Assembly (NCBI RefSeq): GCF_001676785.2
Contig: NZ_CP015910.2
Span: 1-64,000, forward strand
Source: Brachyspira hyodysenteriae ATCC 27164
GTDB taxonomy: Bacteria; Spirochaetota; Brachyspiria; Brachyspirales; Brachyspiraceae
Length of the DNA: 64,000 nt
Direction: 5' to 3'
Numbering within the stretch: position 1 is the stretch's first letter; the number at the start of each line of letters is the position of its first letter. The notes under the pieces are model-generated. The model searched no databases. It was given only the letters and a program-made list of their open reading frames with translations, and was not told where the DNA came from. Below, one piece after another: positions 9,848 to 18,656 of this stretch. The position numbers and the translations under genes were made by a program.

Positions 9848-9867
9848 TATTTACTTAAACCTCGGCA

Positions 9868-10479
9868 TTAATTTGTTTCCTTATTAATGTCGACAGTTTT
9901 GGCAAAATCGTTATACTTTTTCAAATCATCTTCAGTCATTATTATTATAAATTCGCTTCTTCTATTTTCTTTAAGAGTAGGGTATTCAGGCAAAGCCTCT
10001 CCAAAAGCATTTTTTAATAATTTGCTGTTTTCTACACCTAATTTTATTATATAATTGAAGCTTTTATCAGATCTTCTCTGAGATAGTTTATAGTTATAAG
10101 GAGCAGGGCCTTCTTTACTTGAATTACCTTCCACCATTATTCTAACACCAGGATTATTATTTATTATCTGATAAACTAAATTATAAGCCTCTTTATATGT
10201 TCCTATTTCTATAGTATTATCAAATCCAAATTTTACCTCATAAGTTGAACCAGGTTTACCAACATCTGTTTTAGATTTAGGATCATGTAATACTAATACT
10301 TTACCTCTTGGAGTTTCTCTTACAGTAGCTCCGTCAGGTAAGTTAAGTCCTTTAGCATTTTGATTATTAGCTTCTGTTGTTTTGAAACCGCTTGTGTCTT
10401 CAGGACCGGTTGCAACAGGAGCACTTTTACATGCAGCTGCTATAATAACTACTGACATAAGTAAAAATATTTTTTTCAT
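9868..10479 (-). CDS. OmpA-like peptidoglycan-binding lipoprotein
   Basis: This 203-residue precursor has signal peptide and lipobox IAAAC (Cys ~17) followed by an OmpA-type domain (NYKLSQRRSDKSFNYIIKLGV, GEALPEYPTLKENRRSEFIIIM). It shares the GEALPEYPT and N-terminal layout with its downstream neighbour and arose by tandem duplication. It is expected in the periplasm, attached to the outer membrane and gripping peptidoglycan. The start follows AGGAAAG. It is first in a two-gene operon. Confidence 0.85.
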   Translation of the reverse strand: MKKIFLLMSVVIIAAACKSAPVATGPEDTSGFKTTEANNQNAKGLNLPDGATVRETPRGKVLVLHDPKSKTDVGKPGSTYEVKFGFDNTIEIGTYKEAYNLVYQIINNNPGVRIMVEGNSSKEGPAPYNYKLSQRRSDKSFNYIIKLGVENSKLLKNAFGEALPEYPTLKENRRSEFIIIMTEDDLKKYNDFAKTVDINKETN

Positions 10480-10655
10480 AACTATCTTTCCTTAAGAATC
10501 ATATTTGTATACTATTACATTAAAACAATTAACATAATATATATTTATAACAAAAATAATACAATATTCGTAAAATGCCAAAAACAGCAGTATTTTTCAT
10601 ATAGTAGTAATTAATCATTTAATACATTGTTAATATACTACATTTAATACGTTTT

Positions 10656-12368
10656 TTATGATTTATGATATATGCATTCAAATGTATCGCCTAAATTTTT
10701 GCTTTTAGCTAATGAACTATATATTCCTGATAAAAGCTTATTATTTTTAATAAAATTGAAACTGAATATATCACAGAATCTATTATAATATACACTTTGA
10801 TTTTCTAAATTTATGCATTTTAGTGAATATTTAGACATAAGTATATCAAGAGATTTAGGATTAGCTTCAAAGGCATGATCAGAAGGTACTATTGAGAAGT
10901 AGTTTTTATTGAATTTTCCGCTTAAACCGCTGCCATTAGGGGTGGCAAAAGCTAATATTCCGTCATCTTTAAGAGAGTAAATAATACGCTCCAAAATACT
11001 TTCAAAATTGTATATATGCTCTACAACATACCAAGCTGTGATTATATCATATTCTTTTTCTTTATATTCGAAATCTAGTAAAGAACAATTATGAACATTA
11101 AGATTAAGAGTATTTATACAGTAGTCTGATGCATATTGGCTTATTTCTATTCCCTCTGTTTCATATCCGTATTCTCTTGCCTCTTTAAGGAAGAATCCCA
11201 TAGCACTTCCTATATCAAGTATTTTTCCATTAGGTTTTATTTTTTTTATTTTTTCTAATCTTCTTTTAGCCAAAGCCGTTAAATTGTCACTGTCTTCCTC
11301 ATAGGTTTTTCCATACTGATTCTTATAATCTTCAACAAAATATTTAGATGAATAATCTGTAAATGGAGGAAGGAAATATTTTCTGAATAATGTATTACAT
11401 TTTTGACATTTATATAAATTAGATTCCAAATTTCTATTTTTCATTTCTATATTTCTGCTTTTACAAAATGGGCATTCTATATTTTTGAAATCTTTTATAT
11501 TATCTATTATAGTTTTTATACGCTCCAAAGATTTATCTGTATTGATTAATTTACCTTTTTCTTTAAATTTATTTTGCATATCATTATTGAATAGGAATTC
11601 TCTCAATTTATTTACAGCTATATCAGTGTCTATATTTTGGAAGAATCCCAAATTAAAGAATAATTCTTCCTGACTTTTAGCCAAGTCATCATGATACTTT
11701 GTAGGTGAAAGCAATATTACAGGTATAGAAGATTCTAGGCATTCAAAGGCAGTGAGTCCGAAATAGGTTATAACTGCACTATATGGATTTTCAAATATAT
11801 CAGTTCCGAAATTTTTATAAGTTATATTATTATATTCGCTTTCTCTTTCTGTATCTATCAATACAAAATTTTTATTCTCTATTTTGCTTATTATTTCTAT
11901 AGCTTTATTTTTTAATTCATTATTAAATCCAAGATAAAGAAGAATAGGGGCATCAGCATCATATTTAGGTTTTACATTAGAGTTTAATATAGTAGCTATG
12001 AAAGGCTTTATATTTACTTCTTTAGAATTATCTATATTAGGAAGCATTTCTATAACTATATCAGCGAATGCTCTTTCATTTCCTACACTGTCTATTATTA
12101 TAACACTGCTTATTTTTTTTAATTCTTTTATATATTTTGAGTCTACTTCTCTGCTGTCTACTATTATTAGATAAGGATTTAAATTTTCTATTTCATTATA
12201 CTTACATGTTTTTATAGTATTATCTTTAAATATACCGCTGTTATCATTAATAGAAGAAAATGTAAAATTATAATATTCTTTTAATTTATTTGATATGAAC
12301 TTCATACGAGTAATATGTCCAAACCCATATATTGTTCCTATATCTGTTATTATACATATATCCTGCAT
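10656..12368 (-). CDS. PseG-like domain fused to zinc-ribbon SAM methyltransferase
   Basis: Residues ~1-285 look like the GT-B-type fold of PseG, the UDP-sugar hydrolase of pseudaminic-acid synthesis, with a nucleotide-sugar loop GFGHITRMKFIS and YFGLTAFECL. Residues ~295-330 form a four-Cys zinc ribbon (CPFCKSRN ... CQKCNTLF). Residues ~340-570 are a class I SAM-dependent methyltransferase with motif I ILDIGSAMGFFLKEA, an acidic ribose-binding end (EGIEIS) and AWYVVEHIYNFESIL. It probably acts in the cytoplasm on a surface-glycan or flagellin-glycan precursor. No other glycan genes are adjacent, so the substrate is unknown. Confidence 0.75.
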   Translation of the reverse strand: MQDICIITDIGTIYGFGHITRMKFISNKLKEYYNFTFSSINDNSGIFKDNTIKTCKYNEIENLNPYLIIVDSREVDSKYIKELKKISSVIIIDSVGNERAFADIVIEMLPNIDNSKEVNIKPFIATILNSNVKPKYDADAPILLYLGFNNELKNKAIEIISKIENKNFVLIDTERESEYNNITYKNFGTDIFENPYSAVITYFGLTAFECLESSIPVILLSPTKYHDDLAKSQEELFFNLGFFQNIDTDIAVNKLREFLFNNDMQNKFKEKGKLINTDKSLERIKTIIDNIKDFKNIECPFCKSRNIEMKNRNLESNLYKCQKCNTLFRKYFLPPFTDYSSKYFVEDYKNQYGKTYEEDSDNLTALAKRRLEKIKKIKPNGKILDIGSAMGFFLKEAREYGYETEGIEISQYASDYCINTLNLNVHNCSLLDFEYKEKEYDIITAWYVVEHIYNFESILERIIYSLKDDGILAFATPNGSGLSGKFNKNYFSIVPSDHAFEANPKSLDILMSKYSLKCINLENQSVYYNRFCDIFSFNFIKNNKLLSGIYSSLAKSKNLGDTFECIYHKS

Positions 12369-12487
12369 AAATCTTACAACTATTTGAAATTTATTTATAA
12401 TTCTGAATATTATATAACAAAAAAAATATTATTACAAATTAATATTTAGGGGCGGGCGGGCAGTATATGTAAAAAAAAATATAATTT

Positions 12488-13183
12488 CTATTTATAATTA
12501 GATATCATATCATTTATTCTATTCATAGTTTTTAAATCTTCATCGCTTTCATTATTTTCATTACTTTTTAGATATATGAAAGCATTATCTCCATTATTAT
12601 CAACTTCATTAATATTTACATTATTTTCAAGAAGTTCTTTTACTATATCTTCTTTAAGCATTAAGCATGCATACATAAGTCCATTAACACCATCATTAGT
12701 TTTGCTGTTAATATCTGCATTATGATTTATAAGAAGTTTTAATATATCGGTATTATCATGATTGCAGGCATAAATGAGCGGAGTAAAGCCTTCATCATTT
12801 TTTGTATTAACATCAGCATTATATTTTAATAATAGTTTAACAATATCAATTCTTTTATAAAATACAGCAGTAAGAAATGCATCGAAACCCTGTTTGTTTT
12901 TTATATTTAAGTCAGCATTATTTTTTAGCAGAATTTCAGAGATTTCACTATGCCCGTAAAATGAAGCAAATATCAAAGCAGTCCAATTTTCATCGGTTTG
13001 CAAATTAATATCAGCATTATTTTTTATTAACTCTTCAGCTATGTTGATTCTATTAAATATCGAGGCAAGCATTAAGGCAGTAAAGCCTTCATCGTCTAAT
13101 ATATTTATATTGATATTTTTATTCAAGCATTCTTTTAATTTGTTTAAATCTCCGCTTTTAGCAGCATCAAAAAATTCTTTCAT
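12488..13183 (-). CDS. Ankyrin-repeat protein
   Basis: This 231-residue protein is made of about six ~33-residue ankyrin repeats with the usual helix-turn-helix pattern (DDEGFTALMLASIFNRINIAEELIKNNADINLQTDENW and its variants; GxTxLxxA and hydrophobic VxxLLxxxADxN positions). No signal peptide or other domain is present. It probably binds a partner protein. Its promoter (13245-13273) matches that of the TPR gene at 18645-20369 in both boxes and spacer and is carried by a family B repeat. Confidence 0.9.
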   Translation of the reverse strand: MKEFFDAAKSGDLNKLKECLNKNININILDDEGFTALMLASIFNRINIAEELIKNNADINLQTDENWTALIFASFYGHSEISEILLKNNADLNIKNKQGFDAFLTAVFYKRIDIVKLLLKYNADVNTKNDEGFTPLIYACNHDNTDILKLLINHNADINSKTNDGVNGLMYACLMLKEDIVKELLENNVNINEVDNNGDNAFIYLKSNENNESDEDLKTMNRINDMISNYK

Positions 13184-13244
13184 ATTATTAAAAACCTTTA
13201 TTTATTATGAAGTTTAAATATTTAATTAAATCTTTAATTGTTAA

Positions 13245-13273
13245 TATATAACTAAACAACTACATTTTGTCAA
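13245..13273 (-). promoter_or_regulatory. Repeat-borne sigma70-type promoter of the ankyrin gene
   Basis: On the minus strand: TTGACA (13273-13268), a 17-bp spacer reading AAATGTAGTTGTTTAGT, then TATATA (13250-13245). The spacer is nearly identical to that at 20460-20488, which is unusual because spacers are normally not conserved. Confidence 0.75.
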
Positions 13274-13289
13274 TTTTAGTTTTTTTAAT

Positions 13290-13370
13290 TTTATTGTTTG
13301 TGGGGACTAGCCCCCACACCCCCACTTCTTTTGTTGCCGCAAAGAAGCAAAAAGGCTATATTTTAGCTTA
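13290..13370. repeat. Family B repeat fragment
   Basis: TTGTGGGGACTAGCCCCCACACCCCC (a G/C-rich hairpin) followed by CTTCTTTTGTTGCCGCAAAGAAGC matches the left half of the family B repeats. It ends adjacent to the promoter of the ankyrin gene. Confidence 0.6.
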
Positions 13371-13380
13371 AATTAATAGT

Positions 13381-13521
13381 TTATATTACATGTAAAACAA
13401 TAAAGTATATTATAATGCTTTTAACAGTAATTAATATTACAGCGATAACATATATTATAATAATATTATTATTTGATTTTGCAGTTTCAGTGGTAAGCAT
13501 TTCTTTCCAAAGGCTTTCCAT
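13381..13521 (-). CDS. Candidate small membrane protein
   Basis: A 46-codon minus-strand frame starts at ATG 13521 (MESLWKEMLTTETAKSNNN) and ends in one long hydrophobic helix of about 22 residues (IIIIYVIAVILITV...). The same frame stays open upstream for about 20 codons (KKLKIKISHVKDSLL) right up to an AAAGGAG sequence, but without a standard start codon there. The true start may be lost, or the gene may be decaying. Function unknown; moderate-to-low confidence that it is translated. Confidence 0.35.
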   Translation of the reverse strand: MESLWKEMLTTETAKSNNNIIIIYVIAVILITVKSIIIYFIVLHVI

Positions 13522-13748
13522 AAGTAAACTATCTTTTACGTGTGAAATTTTAATTTTTAATTTTTTCTCCTTTGAACTATTATTAAAAAATTAACTTATA
13601 AAAAATAAAGACAGTATTTTATATAAAAAATTAATATTTTCAATTATATTTATATTTTTTTATACATTTTTTTATTGCAAAAACTTATTTTATTATTTAG
13701 AATATCAAAAAAACTTTACATTAATTATGATAATTATGGTATTTAAAA

Positions 13749-15323
13749 ATGAAAAGATTTATAATTTTTTTAATGATATTATTTTCATGTTTTTCATGTT
13801 CAAAAAAGGAAATACCTCTTCCAGATGATAAAATAGGAGAGCTCATATTAAATCCTAACGGCCAGACTCCTTTATCATTGGTATATAAAACAGAGACTAA
13901 TAATAATTATCCTGTTACTGTAATCACGAAAGGATTATTAGGCGATGAAGATATAGTTTTTACTTATCCTAAGAATTACGGATCTAATTTTGCAATACAT
14001 GGACTTTATTCAGAAAATACAAATACCATTCATATTATTAATGGTACAAATAGAATATCAACTAATATATCAGTAGGCAAACTTTCTATAGATGGACTAT
14101 ATATTCCTGCTACAAACAGAGTTATAAGAAATTTAGAACCTGAAGAAGATGTATATTTCTTTAATATTAATGATGAAACTTCCATAAGTAATTTACAGGA
14201 TAATAATGCAGAATTATATTTTGCAAGTCCTGTTATAAATAGAAGCTGGAAAGGATTATTTTTAATGGGTGTAAGCAGAAATGGAAATTTACGTTATGTA
14301 AATTATTCAAACTTCTATCTTACTAATGAAATAGCAAAAGTAATAAATCAAGATGATGATATTGTTATATATGATACTATGGGTGTAAGTGATTTGCTTG
14401 GAAATGCAAAACTTGATGTTACTAAATTGAATATAGGTGTTCATCATGATGTTATAAGAAAAAAGTCTGACAGTAATTATATAATGCTTGCCAATTCACA
14501 GTGGGGTGTTGAAGATAGAATTTGTGAAGTTGACAGCAATGGAAATTTGATAAGAGATTTATATGTAGGTGATTTGATAAAAAAGATAGTTAATAAAAAT
14601 GGTGATGAGGCAGAAAAAGAGTATTTAAAAAAATTAATATTCGATGAAGACAATAAATACTACAGCATAGGAAGAAAAAAAGATTTTCCTATGGATTGGG
14701 CGCATTGTAATTCTTTAGTTTATGATGAGTTTAATGATATACTTTATTTATCTGTTAGAAGTTTAGCTGTTATGGCTGTTGACTATAGTGAATGGGAGCT
14801 TATATGGTATATGGCTGATGACACATTAGATACTATGGAATCATATAATCCTTATGGCAGATATTTGAAAGACTTAAAATCATTTGATCCTTATAAAGTA
14901 TTAGGAGACGGAAATACTGACGGACCTAAAAGTCAGCATGCTTTATTTTTAATATCAACAAATGTAATAGCTATGTTTGATAATCAAGGAGATGAAGATA
15001 CAAATCCTAATGGCTCAAGATATGTAGAATATAAAATAACAGGTTCTCATGGTTCTTGGAAAGCTGAAAAGATTTATGAGTATAAAACAGAAAATAAATT
15101 ATATTCTCATTATATATCAGATATAGATTTTTTGAGTAATGGACATATGCTTCTTGATTTTGGAAATAATGCTCAGATAATGGAAGTTGATAAAGAAACA
15201 AAGGAAGTTTTTTATCATTTAAAATTCGGTATAAAGACTTGGGGCATTTATAGAATAGATAAAATGCCTTTATACTATTCTAAGGAACATAAATATAGTG
15301 AGGATAGTTCTTTTGTAAATTAA
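13749..15323 (+). CDS. Arylsulfate sulfotransferase-like lipoprotein
   Basis: A 524-residue protein with lipoprotein signal (lipobox FSCFSC) and a bladed beta-propeller of the ASST family. Family hallmarks are the N-terminal LNPNGQTPLSL segment and the conserved HHDV, WAHCNSL and SQHALFL stretches containing the histidines that carry the sulfo group. Enzymes of this family move sulfate from one phenolic compound to another without PAPS, outside the cytoplasm. In an intestinal organism, phenolic sulfates from the host or flora are plausible substrates (inference). The start ATG has only a weak ribosome-binding site. The nicotinamidase-like gene follows 30 bp later. Confidence 0.8.
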   Translation: MKRFIIFLMILFSCFSCSKKEIPLPDDKIGELILNPNGQTPLSLVYKTETNNNYPVTVITKGLLGDEDIVFTYPKNYGSNFAIHGLYSENTNTIHIINGTNRISTNISVGKLSIDGLYIPATNRVIRNLEPEEDVYFFNINDETSISNLQDNNAELYFASPVINRSWKGLFLMGVSRNGNLRYVNYSNFYLTNEIAKVINQDDDIVIYDTMGVSDLLGNAKLDVTKLNIGVHHDVIRKKSDSNYIMLANSQWGVEDRICEVDSNGNLIRDLYVGDLIKKIVNKNGDEAEKEYLKKLIFDEDNKYYSIGRKKDFPMDWAHCNSLVYDEFNDILYLSVRSLAVMAVDYSEWELIWYMADDTLDTMESYNPYGRYLKDLKSFDPYKVLGDGNTDGPKSQHALFLISTNVIAMFDNQGDEDTNPNGSRYVEYKITGSHGSWKAEKIYEYKTENKLYSHYISDIDFLSNGHMLLDFGNNAQIMEVDKETKEVFYHLKFGIKTWGIYRIDKMPLYYSKEHKYSEDSSFVN

Positions 15324-15353
15324 ATGATTTTATAGTACATGGAGGGTAGTAGA

Positions 15354-16253
15354 ATGAGTGATTTATATGAAAAAATTGTTAATGAAAAATACATAGGAAA
15401 AGAAGTTAATCCTATAAATCAGAGCGATATATTTAATATTGCTGATACTTATTCAAAGAAATTAACTTCTAAAAATAATAATAATATAGCATTATTAATA
15501 ATAGATATGCAGAGGGATTTTATAGATCCTAAAAAGGGTTCTTTACCTGTGAAAGGTGCTGTAAAAGATATCAAAAGAATAATAAATTTTATATATTCAA
15601 ATTTAGAAGATATATCCAGAATTTATGTAACTATGGATACTCATTATTATGATTCTATATTTCATCCTTATATGTGGAAGAAGCCTAATGGAGAGGACGC
15701 GGATCCTTTTACTGAAATTACCTTAGAAAAGATATATAATCATGAAATTATACCTATATATAAAAAAGAGCAAATAGAATATGTGAAGAAGCTCAAGAAA
15801 TCTAATTTAAAAAATCTTATAATATGGCCTTATCATTGTATTCATGGCACAGATGGCTGGCTTATAGAAAAGCAGCTTAATAATATGCTTTTATTTTATG
15901 AGAGAGCGAGAGAAAAAAAGATACATAAAATAATAAAAGGTACTGAACGTTTAACAGAAATGTACGGAGCTGTAAGACCTGAAATTGTTACTCCTGAAAC
16001 TAGATTTTTTGATATGGCTTGGGTTTATGAATTAAAAAATTATAAATATATATACGTTTGCGGAGAGGCAAAAGATTTTAGTCTTTATGATACATTATGT
16101 CAGATATGCGATGTTTATTCAAACGATAAAACTATCACAAAGAAAATTAATGTTATGATAAATTGCTGCAGCAGCATATACAATAACAAAGAAATTGATA
16201 AAAAGTATATTCAGTTGCAGAAAGATTATGGAATTAATATAGTAGAAGTATGA
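15354..16253 (+). CDS. Isochorismatase/nicotinamidase-like protein lacking the catalytic Cys
   Basis: The 299-residue protein has the alpha/beta fold of the cysteine-hydrolase family: Asp51 in LLIIDMQRDF, the metal/active-site WPYHCIHGT stretch near residue 158, and the strand-turn YVCGEAKDFSLYDT where the nucleophile should be. That position (Ser243) is Ser instead of Cys; the only nearby Cys (236) is inside the strand. So it may be a non-canonical hydrolase or a binding protein. An in-frame ATG at 15339 lies inside the GGAGG ribosome-binding site, so 15354 is the start. It is probably in an operon with the arylsulfotransferase gene. Confidence 0.8.
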   Translation: MSDLYEKIVNEKYIGKEVNPINQSDIFNIADTYSKKLTSKNNNNIALLIIDMQRDFIDPKKGSLPVKGAVKDIKRIINFIYSNLEDISRIYVTMDTHYYDSIFHPYMWKKPNGEDADPFTEITLEKIYNHEIIPIYKKEQIEYVKKLKKSNLKNLIIWPYHCIHGTDGWLIEKQLNNMLLFYERAREKKIHKIIKGTERLTEMYGAVRPEIVTPETRFFDMAWVYELKNYKYIYVCGEAKDFSLYDTLCQICDVYSNDKTITKKINVMINCCSSIYNNKEIDKKYIQLQKDYGINIVEV

Positions 16254-16343
16254 TAAAACAGTAAAAAATTATGTGATAAAAAACTTATGATTTAATCAAT
16301 GGTTTTATCAGAATTTAGAAATGATTAGAATATTAAATTAATT

Positions 16344-16379
16344 CCGGTATAGATATTTTTTATCTGTACCGGTTTTTTT
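16344..16379 (+). terminator. Rho-independent terminator
   Basis: CCGGTATAGATA ... TATCTGTACCGG forms a 12-bp stem with one internal mismatch, followed by TTTTTTT on the plus strand. It ends the arylsulfotransferase/hydrolase unit. Confidence 0.85.
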
Positions 16380-16392
16380 ATTTCTTTACTAA

Positions 16393-16845
16393 TTATAAAT
16401 CAGTATTCCAATTAGCAGACTGTATCATAATATCTATATCATTTAATGCTTTGGATAATTTATCAAATTCATTTTGTATATCTTTTACATTAATTAGCAC
16501 TTTCATTTTTAATTCATTCTTTGCTGTTCTAAAGTCTTTACTGTTTACCTCTTTTAATATACTTTTATAAATATCAATTTCCCTTGTTAATTTATCTTTT
16601 ATATTAATTGCTTCTGATATTGATATGCCTATCTCTAATCTTGTAGTATTTTCTTTATTATTTATCTTCATAATCAAGTCAGATAATTCATTATTTGTTT
16701 CTATATATTCTTTAATTAAATCATTAGGGTCTTCATTATTTTCATTGTCTTCTTTCATAACAACATTATTTTTTACTCTTTTCTTTAGATTATCTATTTT
16801 TTTTACATATTCATCTTTTTTTAATAATGCTTCTCCTAGTTTCAT
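16393..16845 (-). CDS. DIP1984-family protein
   Basis: A 150-residue, wholly helical, charged protein. It begins MKLGEALLKKDEYVKKIDNLKKR and contains EDPNDLIKEYIETNNELSDLI and the near-invariant INxKENTTRLEIG-like stretch followed by SISEAI..KDKL, the pattern of the DIP1984 family (sometimes labelled septicolysin). The molecular role is unknown; it is predicted to be a cytoplasmic coiled-coil protein. The start follows an AGGAGA site. It stands alone, between a terminator and a divergent lipoprotein gene. Confidence 0.85.
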   Translation of the reverse strand: MKLGEALLKKDEYVKKIDNLKKRVKNNVVMKEDNENNEDPNDLIKEYIETNNELSDLIMKINNKENTTRLEIGISISEAINIKDKLTREIDIYKSILKEVNSKDFRTAKNELKMKVLINVKDIQNEFDKLSKALNDIDIMIQSANWNTDL

Positions 16846-16913
16846 AAATATTCTCCTATAATTCTTTTGACATAAATTTATTTTGTAGTATTATATATCC
16901 ATAAGGGTAAAAT

Positions 16914-17336
16914 ATGAACAGATTATCAAAAATTATAATAATATTTTCTGCATTTTTTATATGCAGCTGTCTTAATTTTAATACAGGTTCAGTATCGTTT
17001 AATAATGATGGAATAGACAGCAAATATTATGGAACTTACGAAAGTTCAATAACAATAAAAGAAAACAATAATTTTACATCGCAGGCTACAGCTAATGTGG
17101 TAGTAAGCAGCGGAAGTGCTATATCTATAAGAATTACAGGAAGTAATATTAATGTTTATAGTACAGCATACAAAGAAAATATAATAAAAATATCTGATAA
17201 TGTGTATAAAGTTTCTATTACTTCATCAGGAAATAAGTATGACTTTACTTTATCTTTCAATAATAATTCTATGAATCTTTCTTTTTATGCCAACAATAAT
17301 ACTTCAGGCGAAGGCAATTTAACAAAGATAAGATAA
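16914..17336 (+). CDS. Small lipoprotein of unknown function
   Basis: The 140-residue precursor has a clear lipoprotein signal (MNRLSKIIIIFSAFFICSC, Cys ~19) and a Ser/Asn/Thr-rich beta-strand domain of about 120 residues. No known domain is recognised. It is divergently transcribed from the DIP1984-type gene across a 68-bp gap. Confidence 0.65.
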   Translation: MNRLSKIIIIFSAFFICSCLNFNTGSVSFNNDGIDSKYYGTYESSITIKENNNFTSQATANVVVSSGSAISIRITGSNINVYSTAYKENIIKISDNVYKVSITSSGNKYDFTLSFNNNSMNLSFYANNNTSGEGNLTKIR

Positions 17337-17347
17337 AAGTATTTTAA

Positions 17348-17664
17348 ATCCCGCCCTTTATGTTTTATAGTACATTTTTCAAATTTTAATCTGCATTATT
17401 TTATTATTTATTTAGAAATTGTAACGCCCGCCCAAGTTCTAATTATATTTAAAATCCACTTACCGCACGGTGAGCAGATTTTAAAACATAATAAATATTG
17501 TATTATTAATCTATTTATATTTTTTAATTTAGCTAAACGTGCGTTGTGAGATTTTTAAAATTTAAAAAACACTTGGGTGGGTGCTGTAATTTCTAATTAG
17601 GCTTTAAATATAATTAGTATTAAAATTTCATGATACAGCATCAAACTTTAAAGGGCGGGGAATT
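17348..17664. repeat. Composite repeat, family A, permuted module order
   Basis: Modules run C-box (CCCGCCCTTT), inverted G-box (CGCCCGCCCAAG), GCACG pair in the middle (TTACCGCACGG ... AACGTGCGTT), G-box (ACTTGGGTGGGTGCT), and second G-box (AAAGGGCGGGGAATT). The GCACG pair is central here, while in the copy at 3261-3692 it lies outside. The modules therefore appear to be separate building blocks of a repeating chain. Confidence 0.8.
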
Positions 17665-17674
17665 AGAATAAAAT

Positions 17675-18358
17675 TTAATTATATTTAAAATTATTTTCTA
17701 TATAGTTTTTTACTTCTATTAAATCATTAAATTTTTTGTATGCTAATTCTTTTTCATCTTCCTCAGATAATAAAAGCAAATCTGGAATATAAAATCTTTT
17801 TTCTATATCAGCATTTTTAGCAGATAGAAGTCCATTTTTAGAATCTTCTAATATTATTACATTATTTTTATCAGCATTAAAATAAACGCATGCATTATTA
17901 TATAAATGAGGATAAGGCTTAGGGAATTCTGCTTCATCCCCGCAAACTATATAATCAAATTCTTTTTTCAAGTTAGTTTTTTCTAAATACAAATCAACTT
18001 TTTTTCTTATGCTTGAACTAGCTATAGCTTTTTTTATATTATTATCATTTAAAAACTTTATTAATTCATTGGCTCCCTTTTTTATATTGATACCATCTTC
18101 TCTAACTATATTAAAAGATTCATCAACTTGGCTTTTAATTATATCATAAAATAATTTTTCATTATTATTTGAAATTTCCATTATTATGTTTTTTATTGCA
18201 TTTTCATTTGATCCTAATATTTTACTGAAAAACAATTTTTCAACATCTATATTGACATTATAATTTTTAAAAGATTTTTTCCAAGCAGCCAAACTTATAG
18301 TTTCAGTATCAAGTAGCAGACCGTCCATATCGAATATTACTAAATCTAATTTATTCAT
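17675..18358 (-). CDS. HAD-family phosphatase (beta-phosphoglucomutase-like)
   Basis: A 227-residue HAD hydrolase with motif I FDMDGLLLDTE (nucleophile Asp9, acid/base Asp11), a helical cap domain (~residues 20-85), motif II in IASSSIRKK, and motif III/IV LEDSKNGLLSAKNA. Subgroup features (DGLLLDTE and the small cap) fit beta-phosphoglucomutase or sugar-phosphate phosphatases. The cytoplasmic substrate cannot be assigned. No operon partner. Confidence 0.85.
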   Translation of the reverse strand: MNKLDLVIFDMDGLLLDTETISLAAWKKSFKNYNVNIDVEKLFFSKILGSNENAIKNIIMEISNNNEKLFYDIIKSQVDESFNIVREDGINIKKGANELIKFLNDNNIKKAIASSSIRKKVDLYLEKTNLKKEFDYIVCGDEAEFPKPYPHLYNNACVYFNADKNNVIILEDSKNGLLSAKNADIEKRFYIPDLLLLSEEDEKELAYKKFNDLIEVKNYIENNFKYN

Positions 18359-18417
18359 ATTTTATATTCCTTCAATTCAAAAAAATAAAATTATTGATTA
18401 ATTATATAATACAATTA

Positions 18418-18656
18418 ATTATCTACTTTTTTGCCGCACACACTCTGCGGACTTCGTCAAAGTAGCTGCCTCAGGCACGCTTCGCGAAAACGCAATTACT
18501 AGAACTTTATATTAAATATGTACTTATTAAAAATATAGGATATAACCTAAATTTAGATTATAAATGCAGTTCTTTTGGTTCTTTTATACCAATAAAAGAA
18601 CTGGGGTGTGGGGCAAAGCCCTGCAAATATTTTACATTAAAAAATTATTTTGACAA
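18418..18656. repeat. Left arm of the ~240-bp inverted repeat around the TPR gene (family B)
   Basis: This arm reads, in plus orientation, TTATCTACTTTTTTGCCGC, the GACTTCGTCAAAGTAG hairpin half, TGCCTCAGGCA, CTTCGCGAA, the hairpin GTTCTTTTATACC-AATAAAAGAAC and GGGGCAAAGCCC, and ends in TTTTGACAA. It is the near-exact reverse complement of 20483-20720. Its inner end contains the stop codon and last two codons of the TPR gene. Confidence 0.85.
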
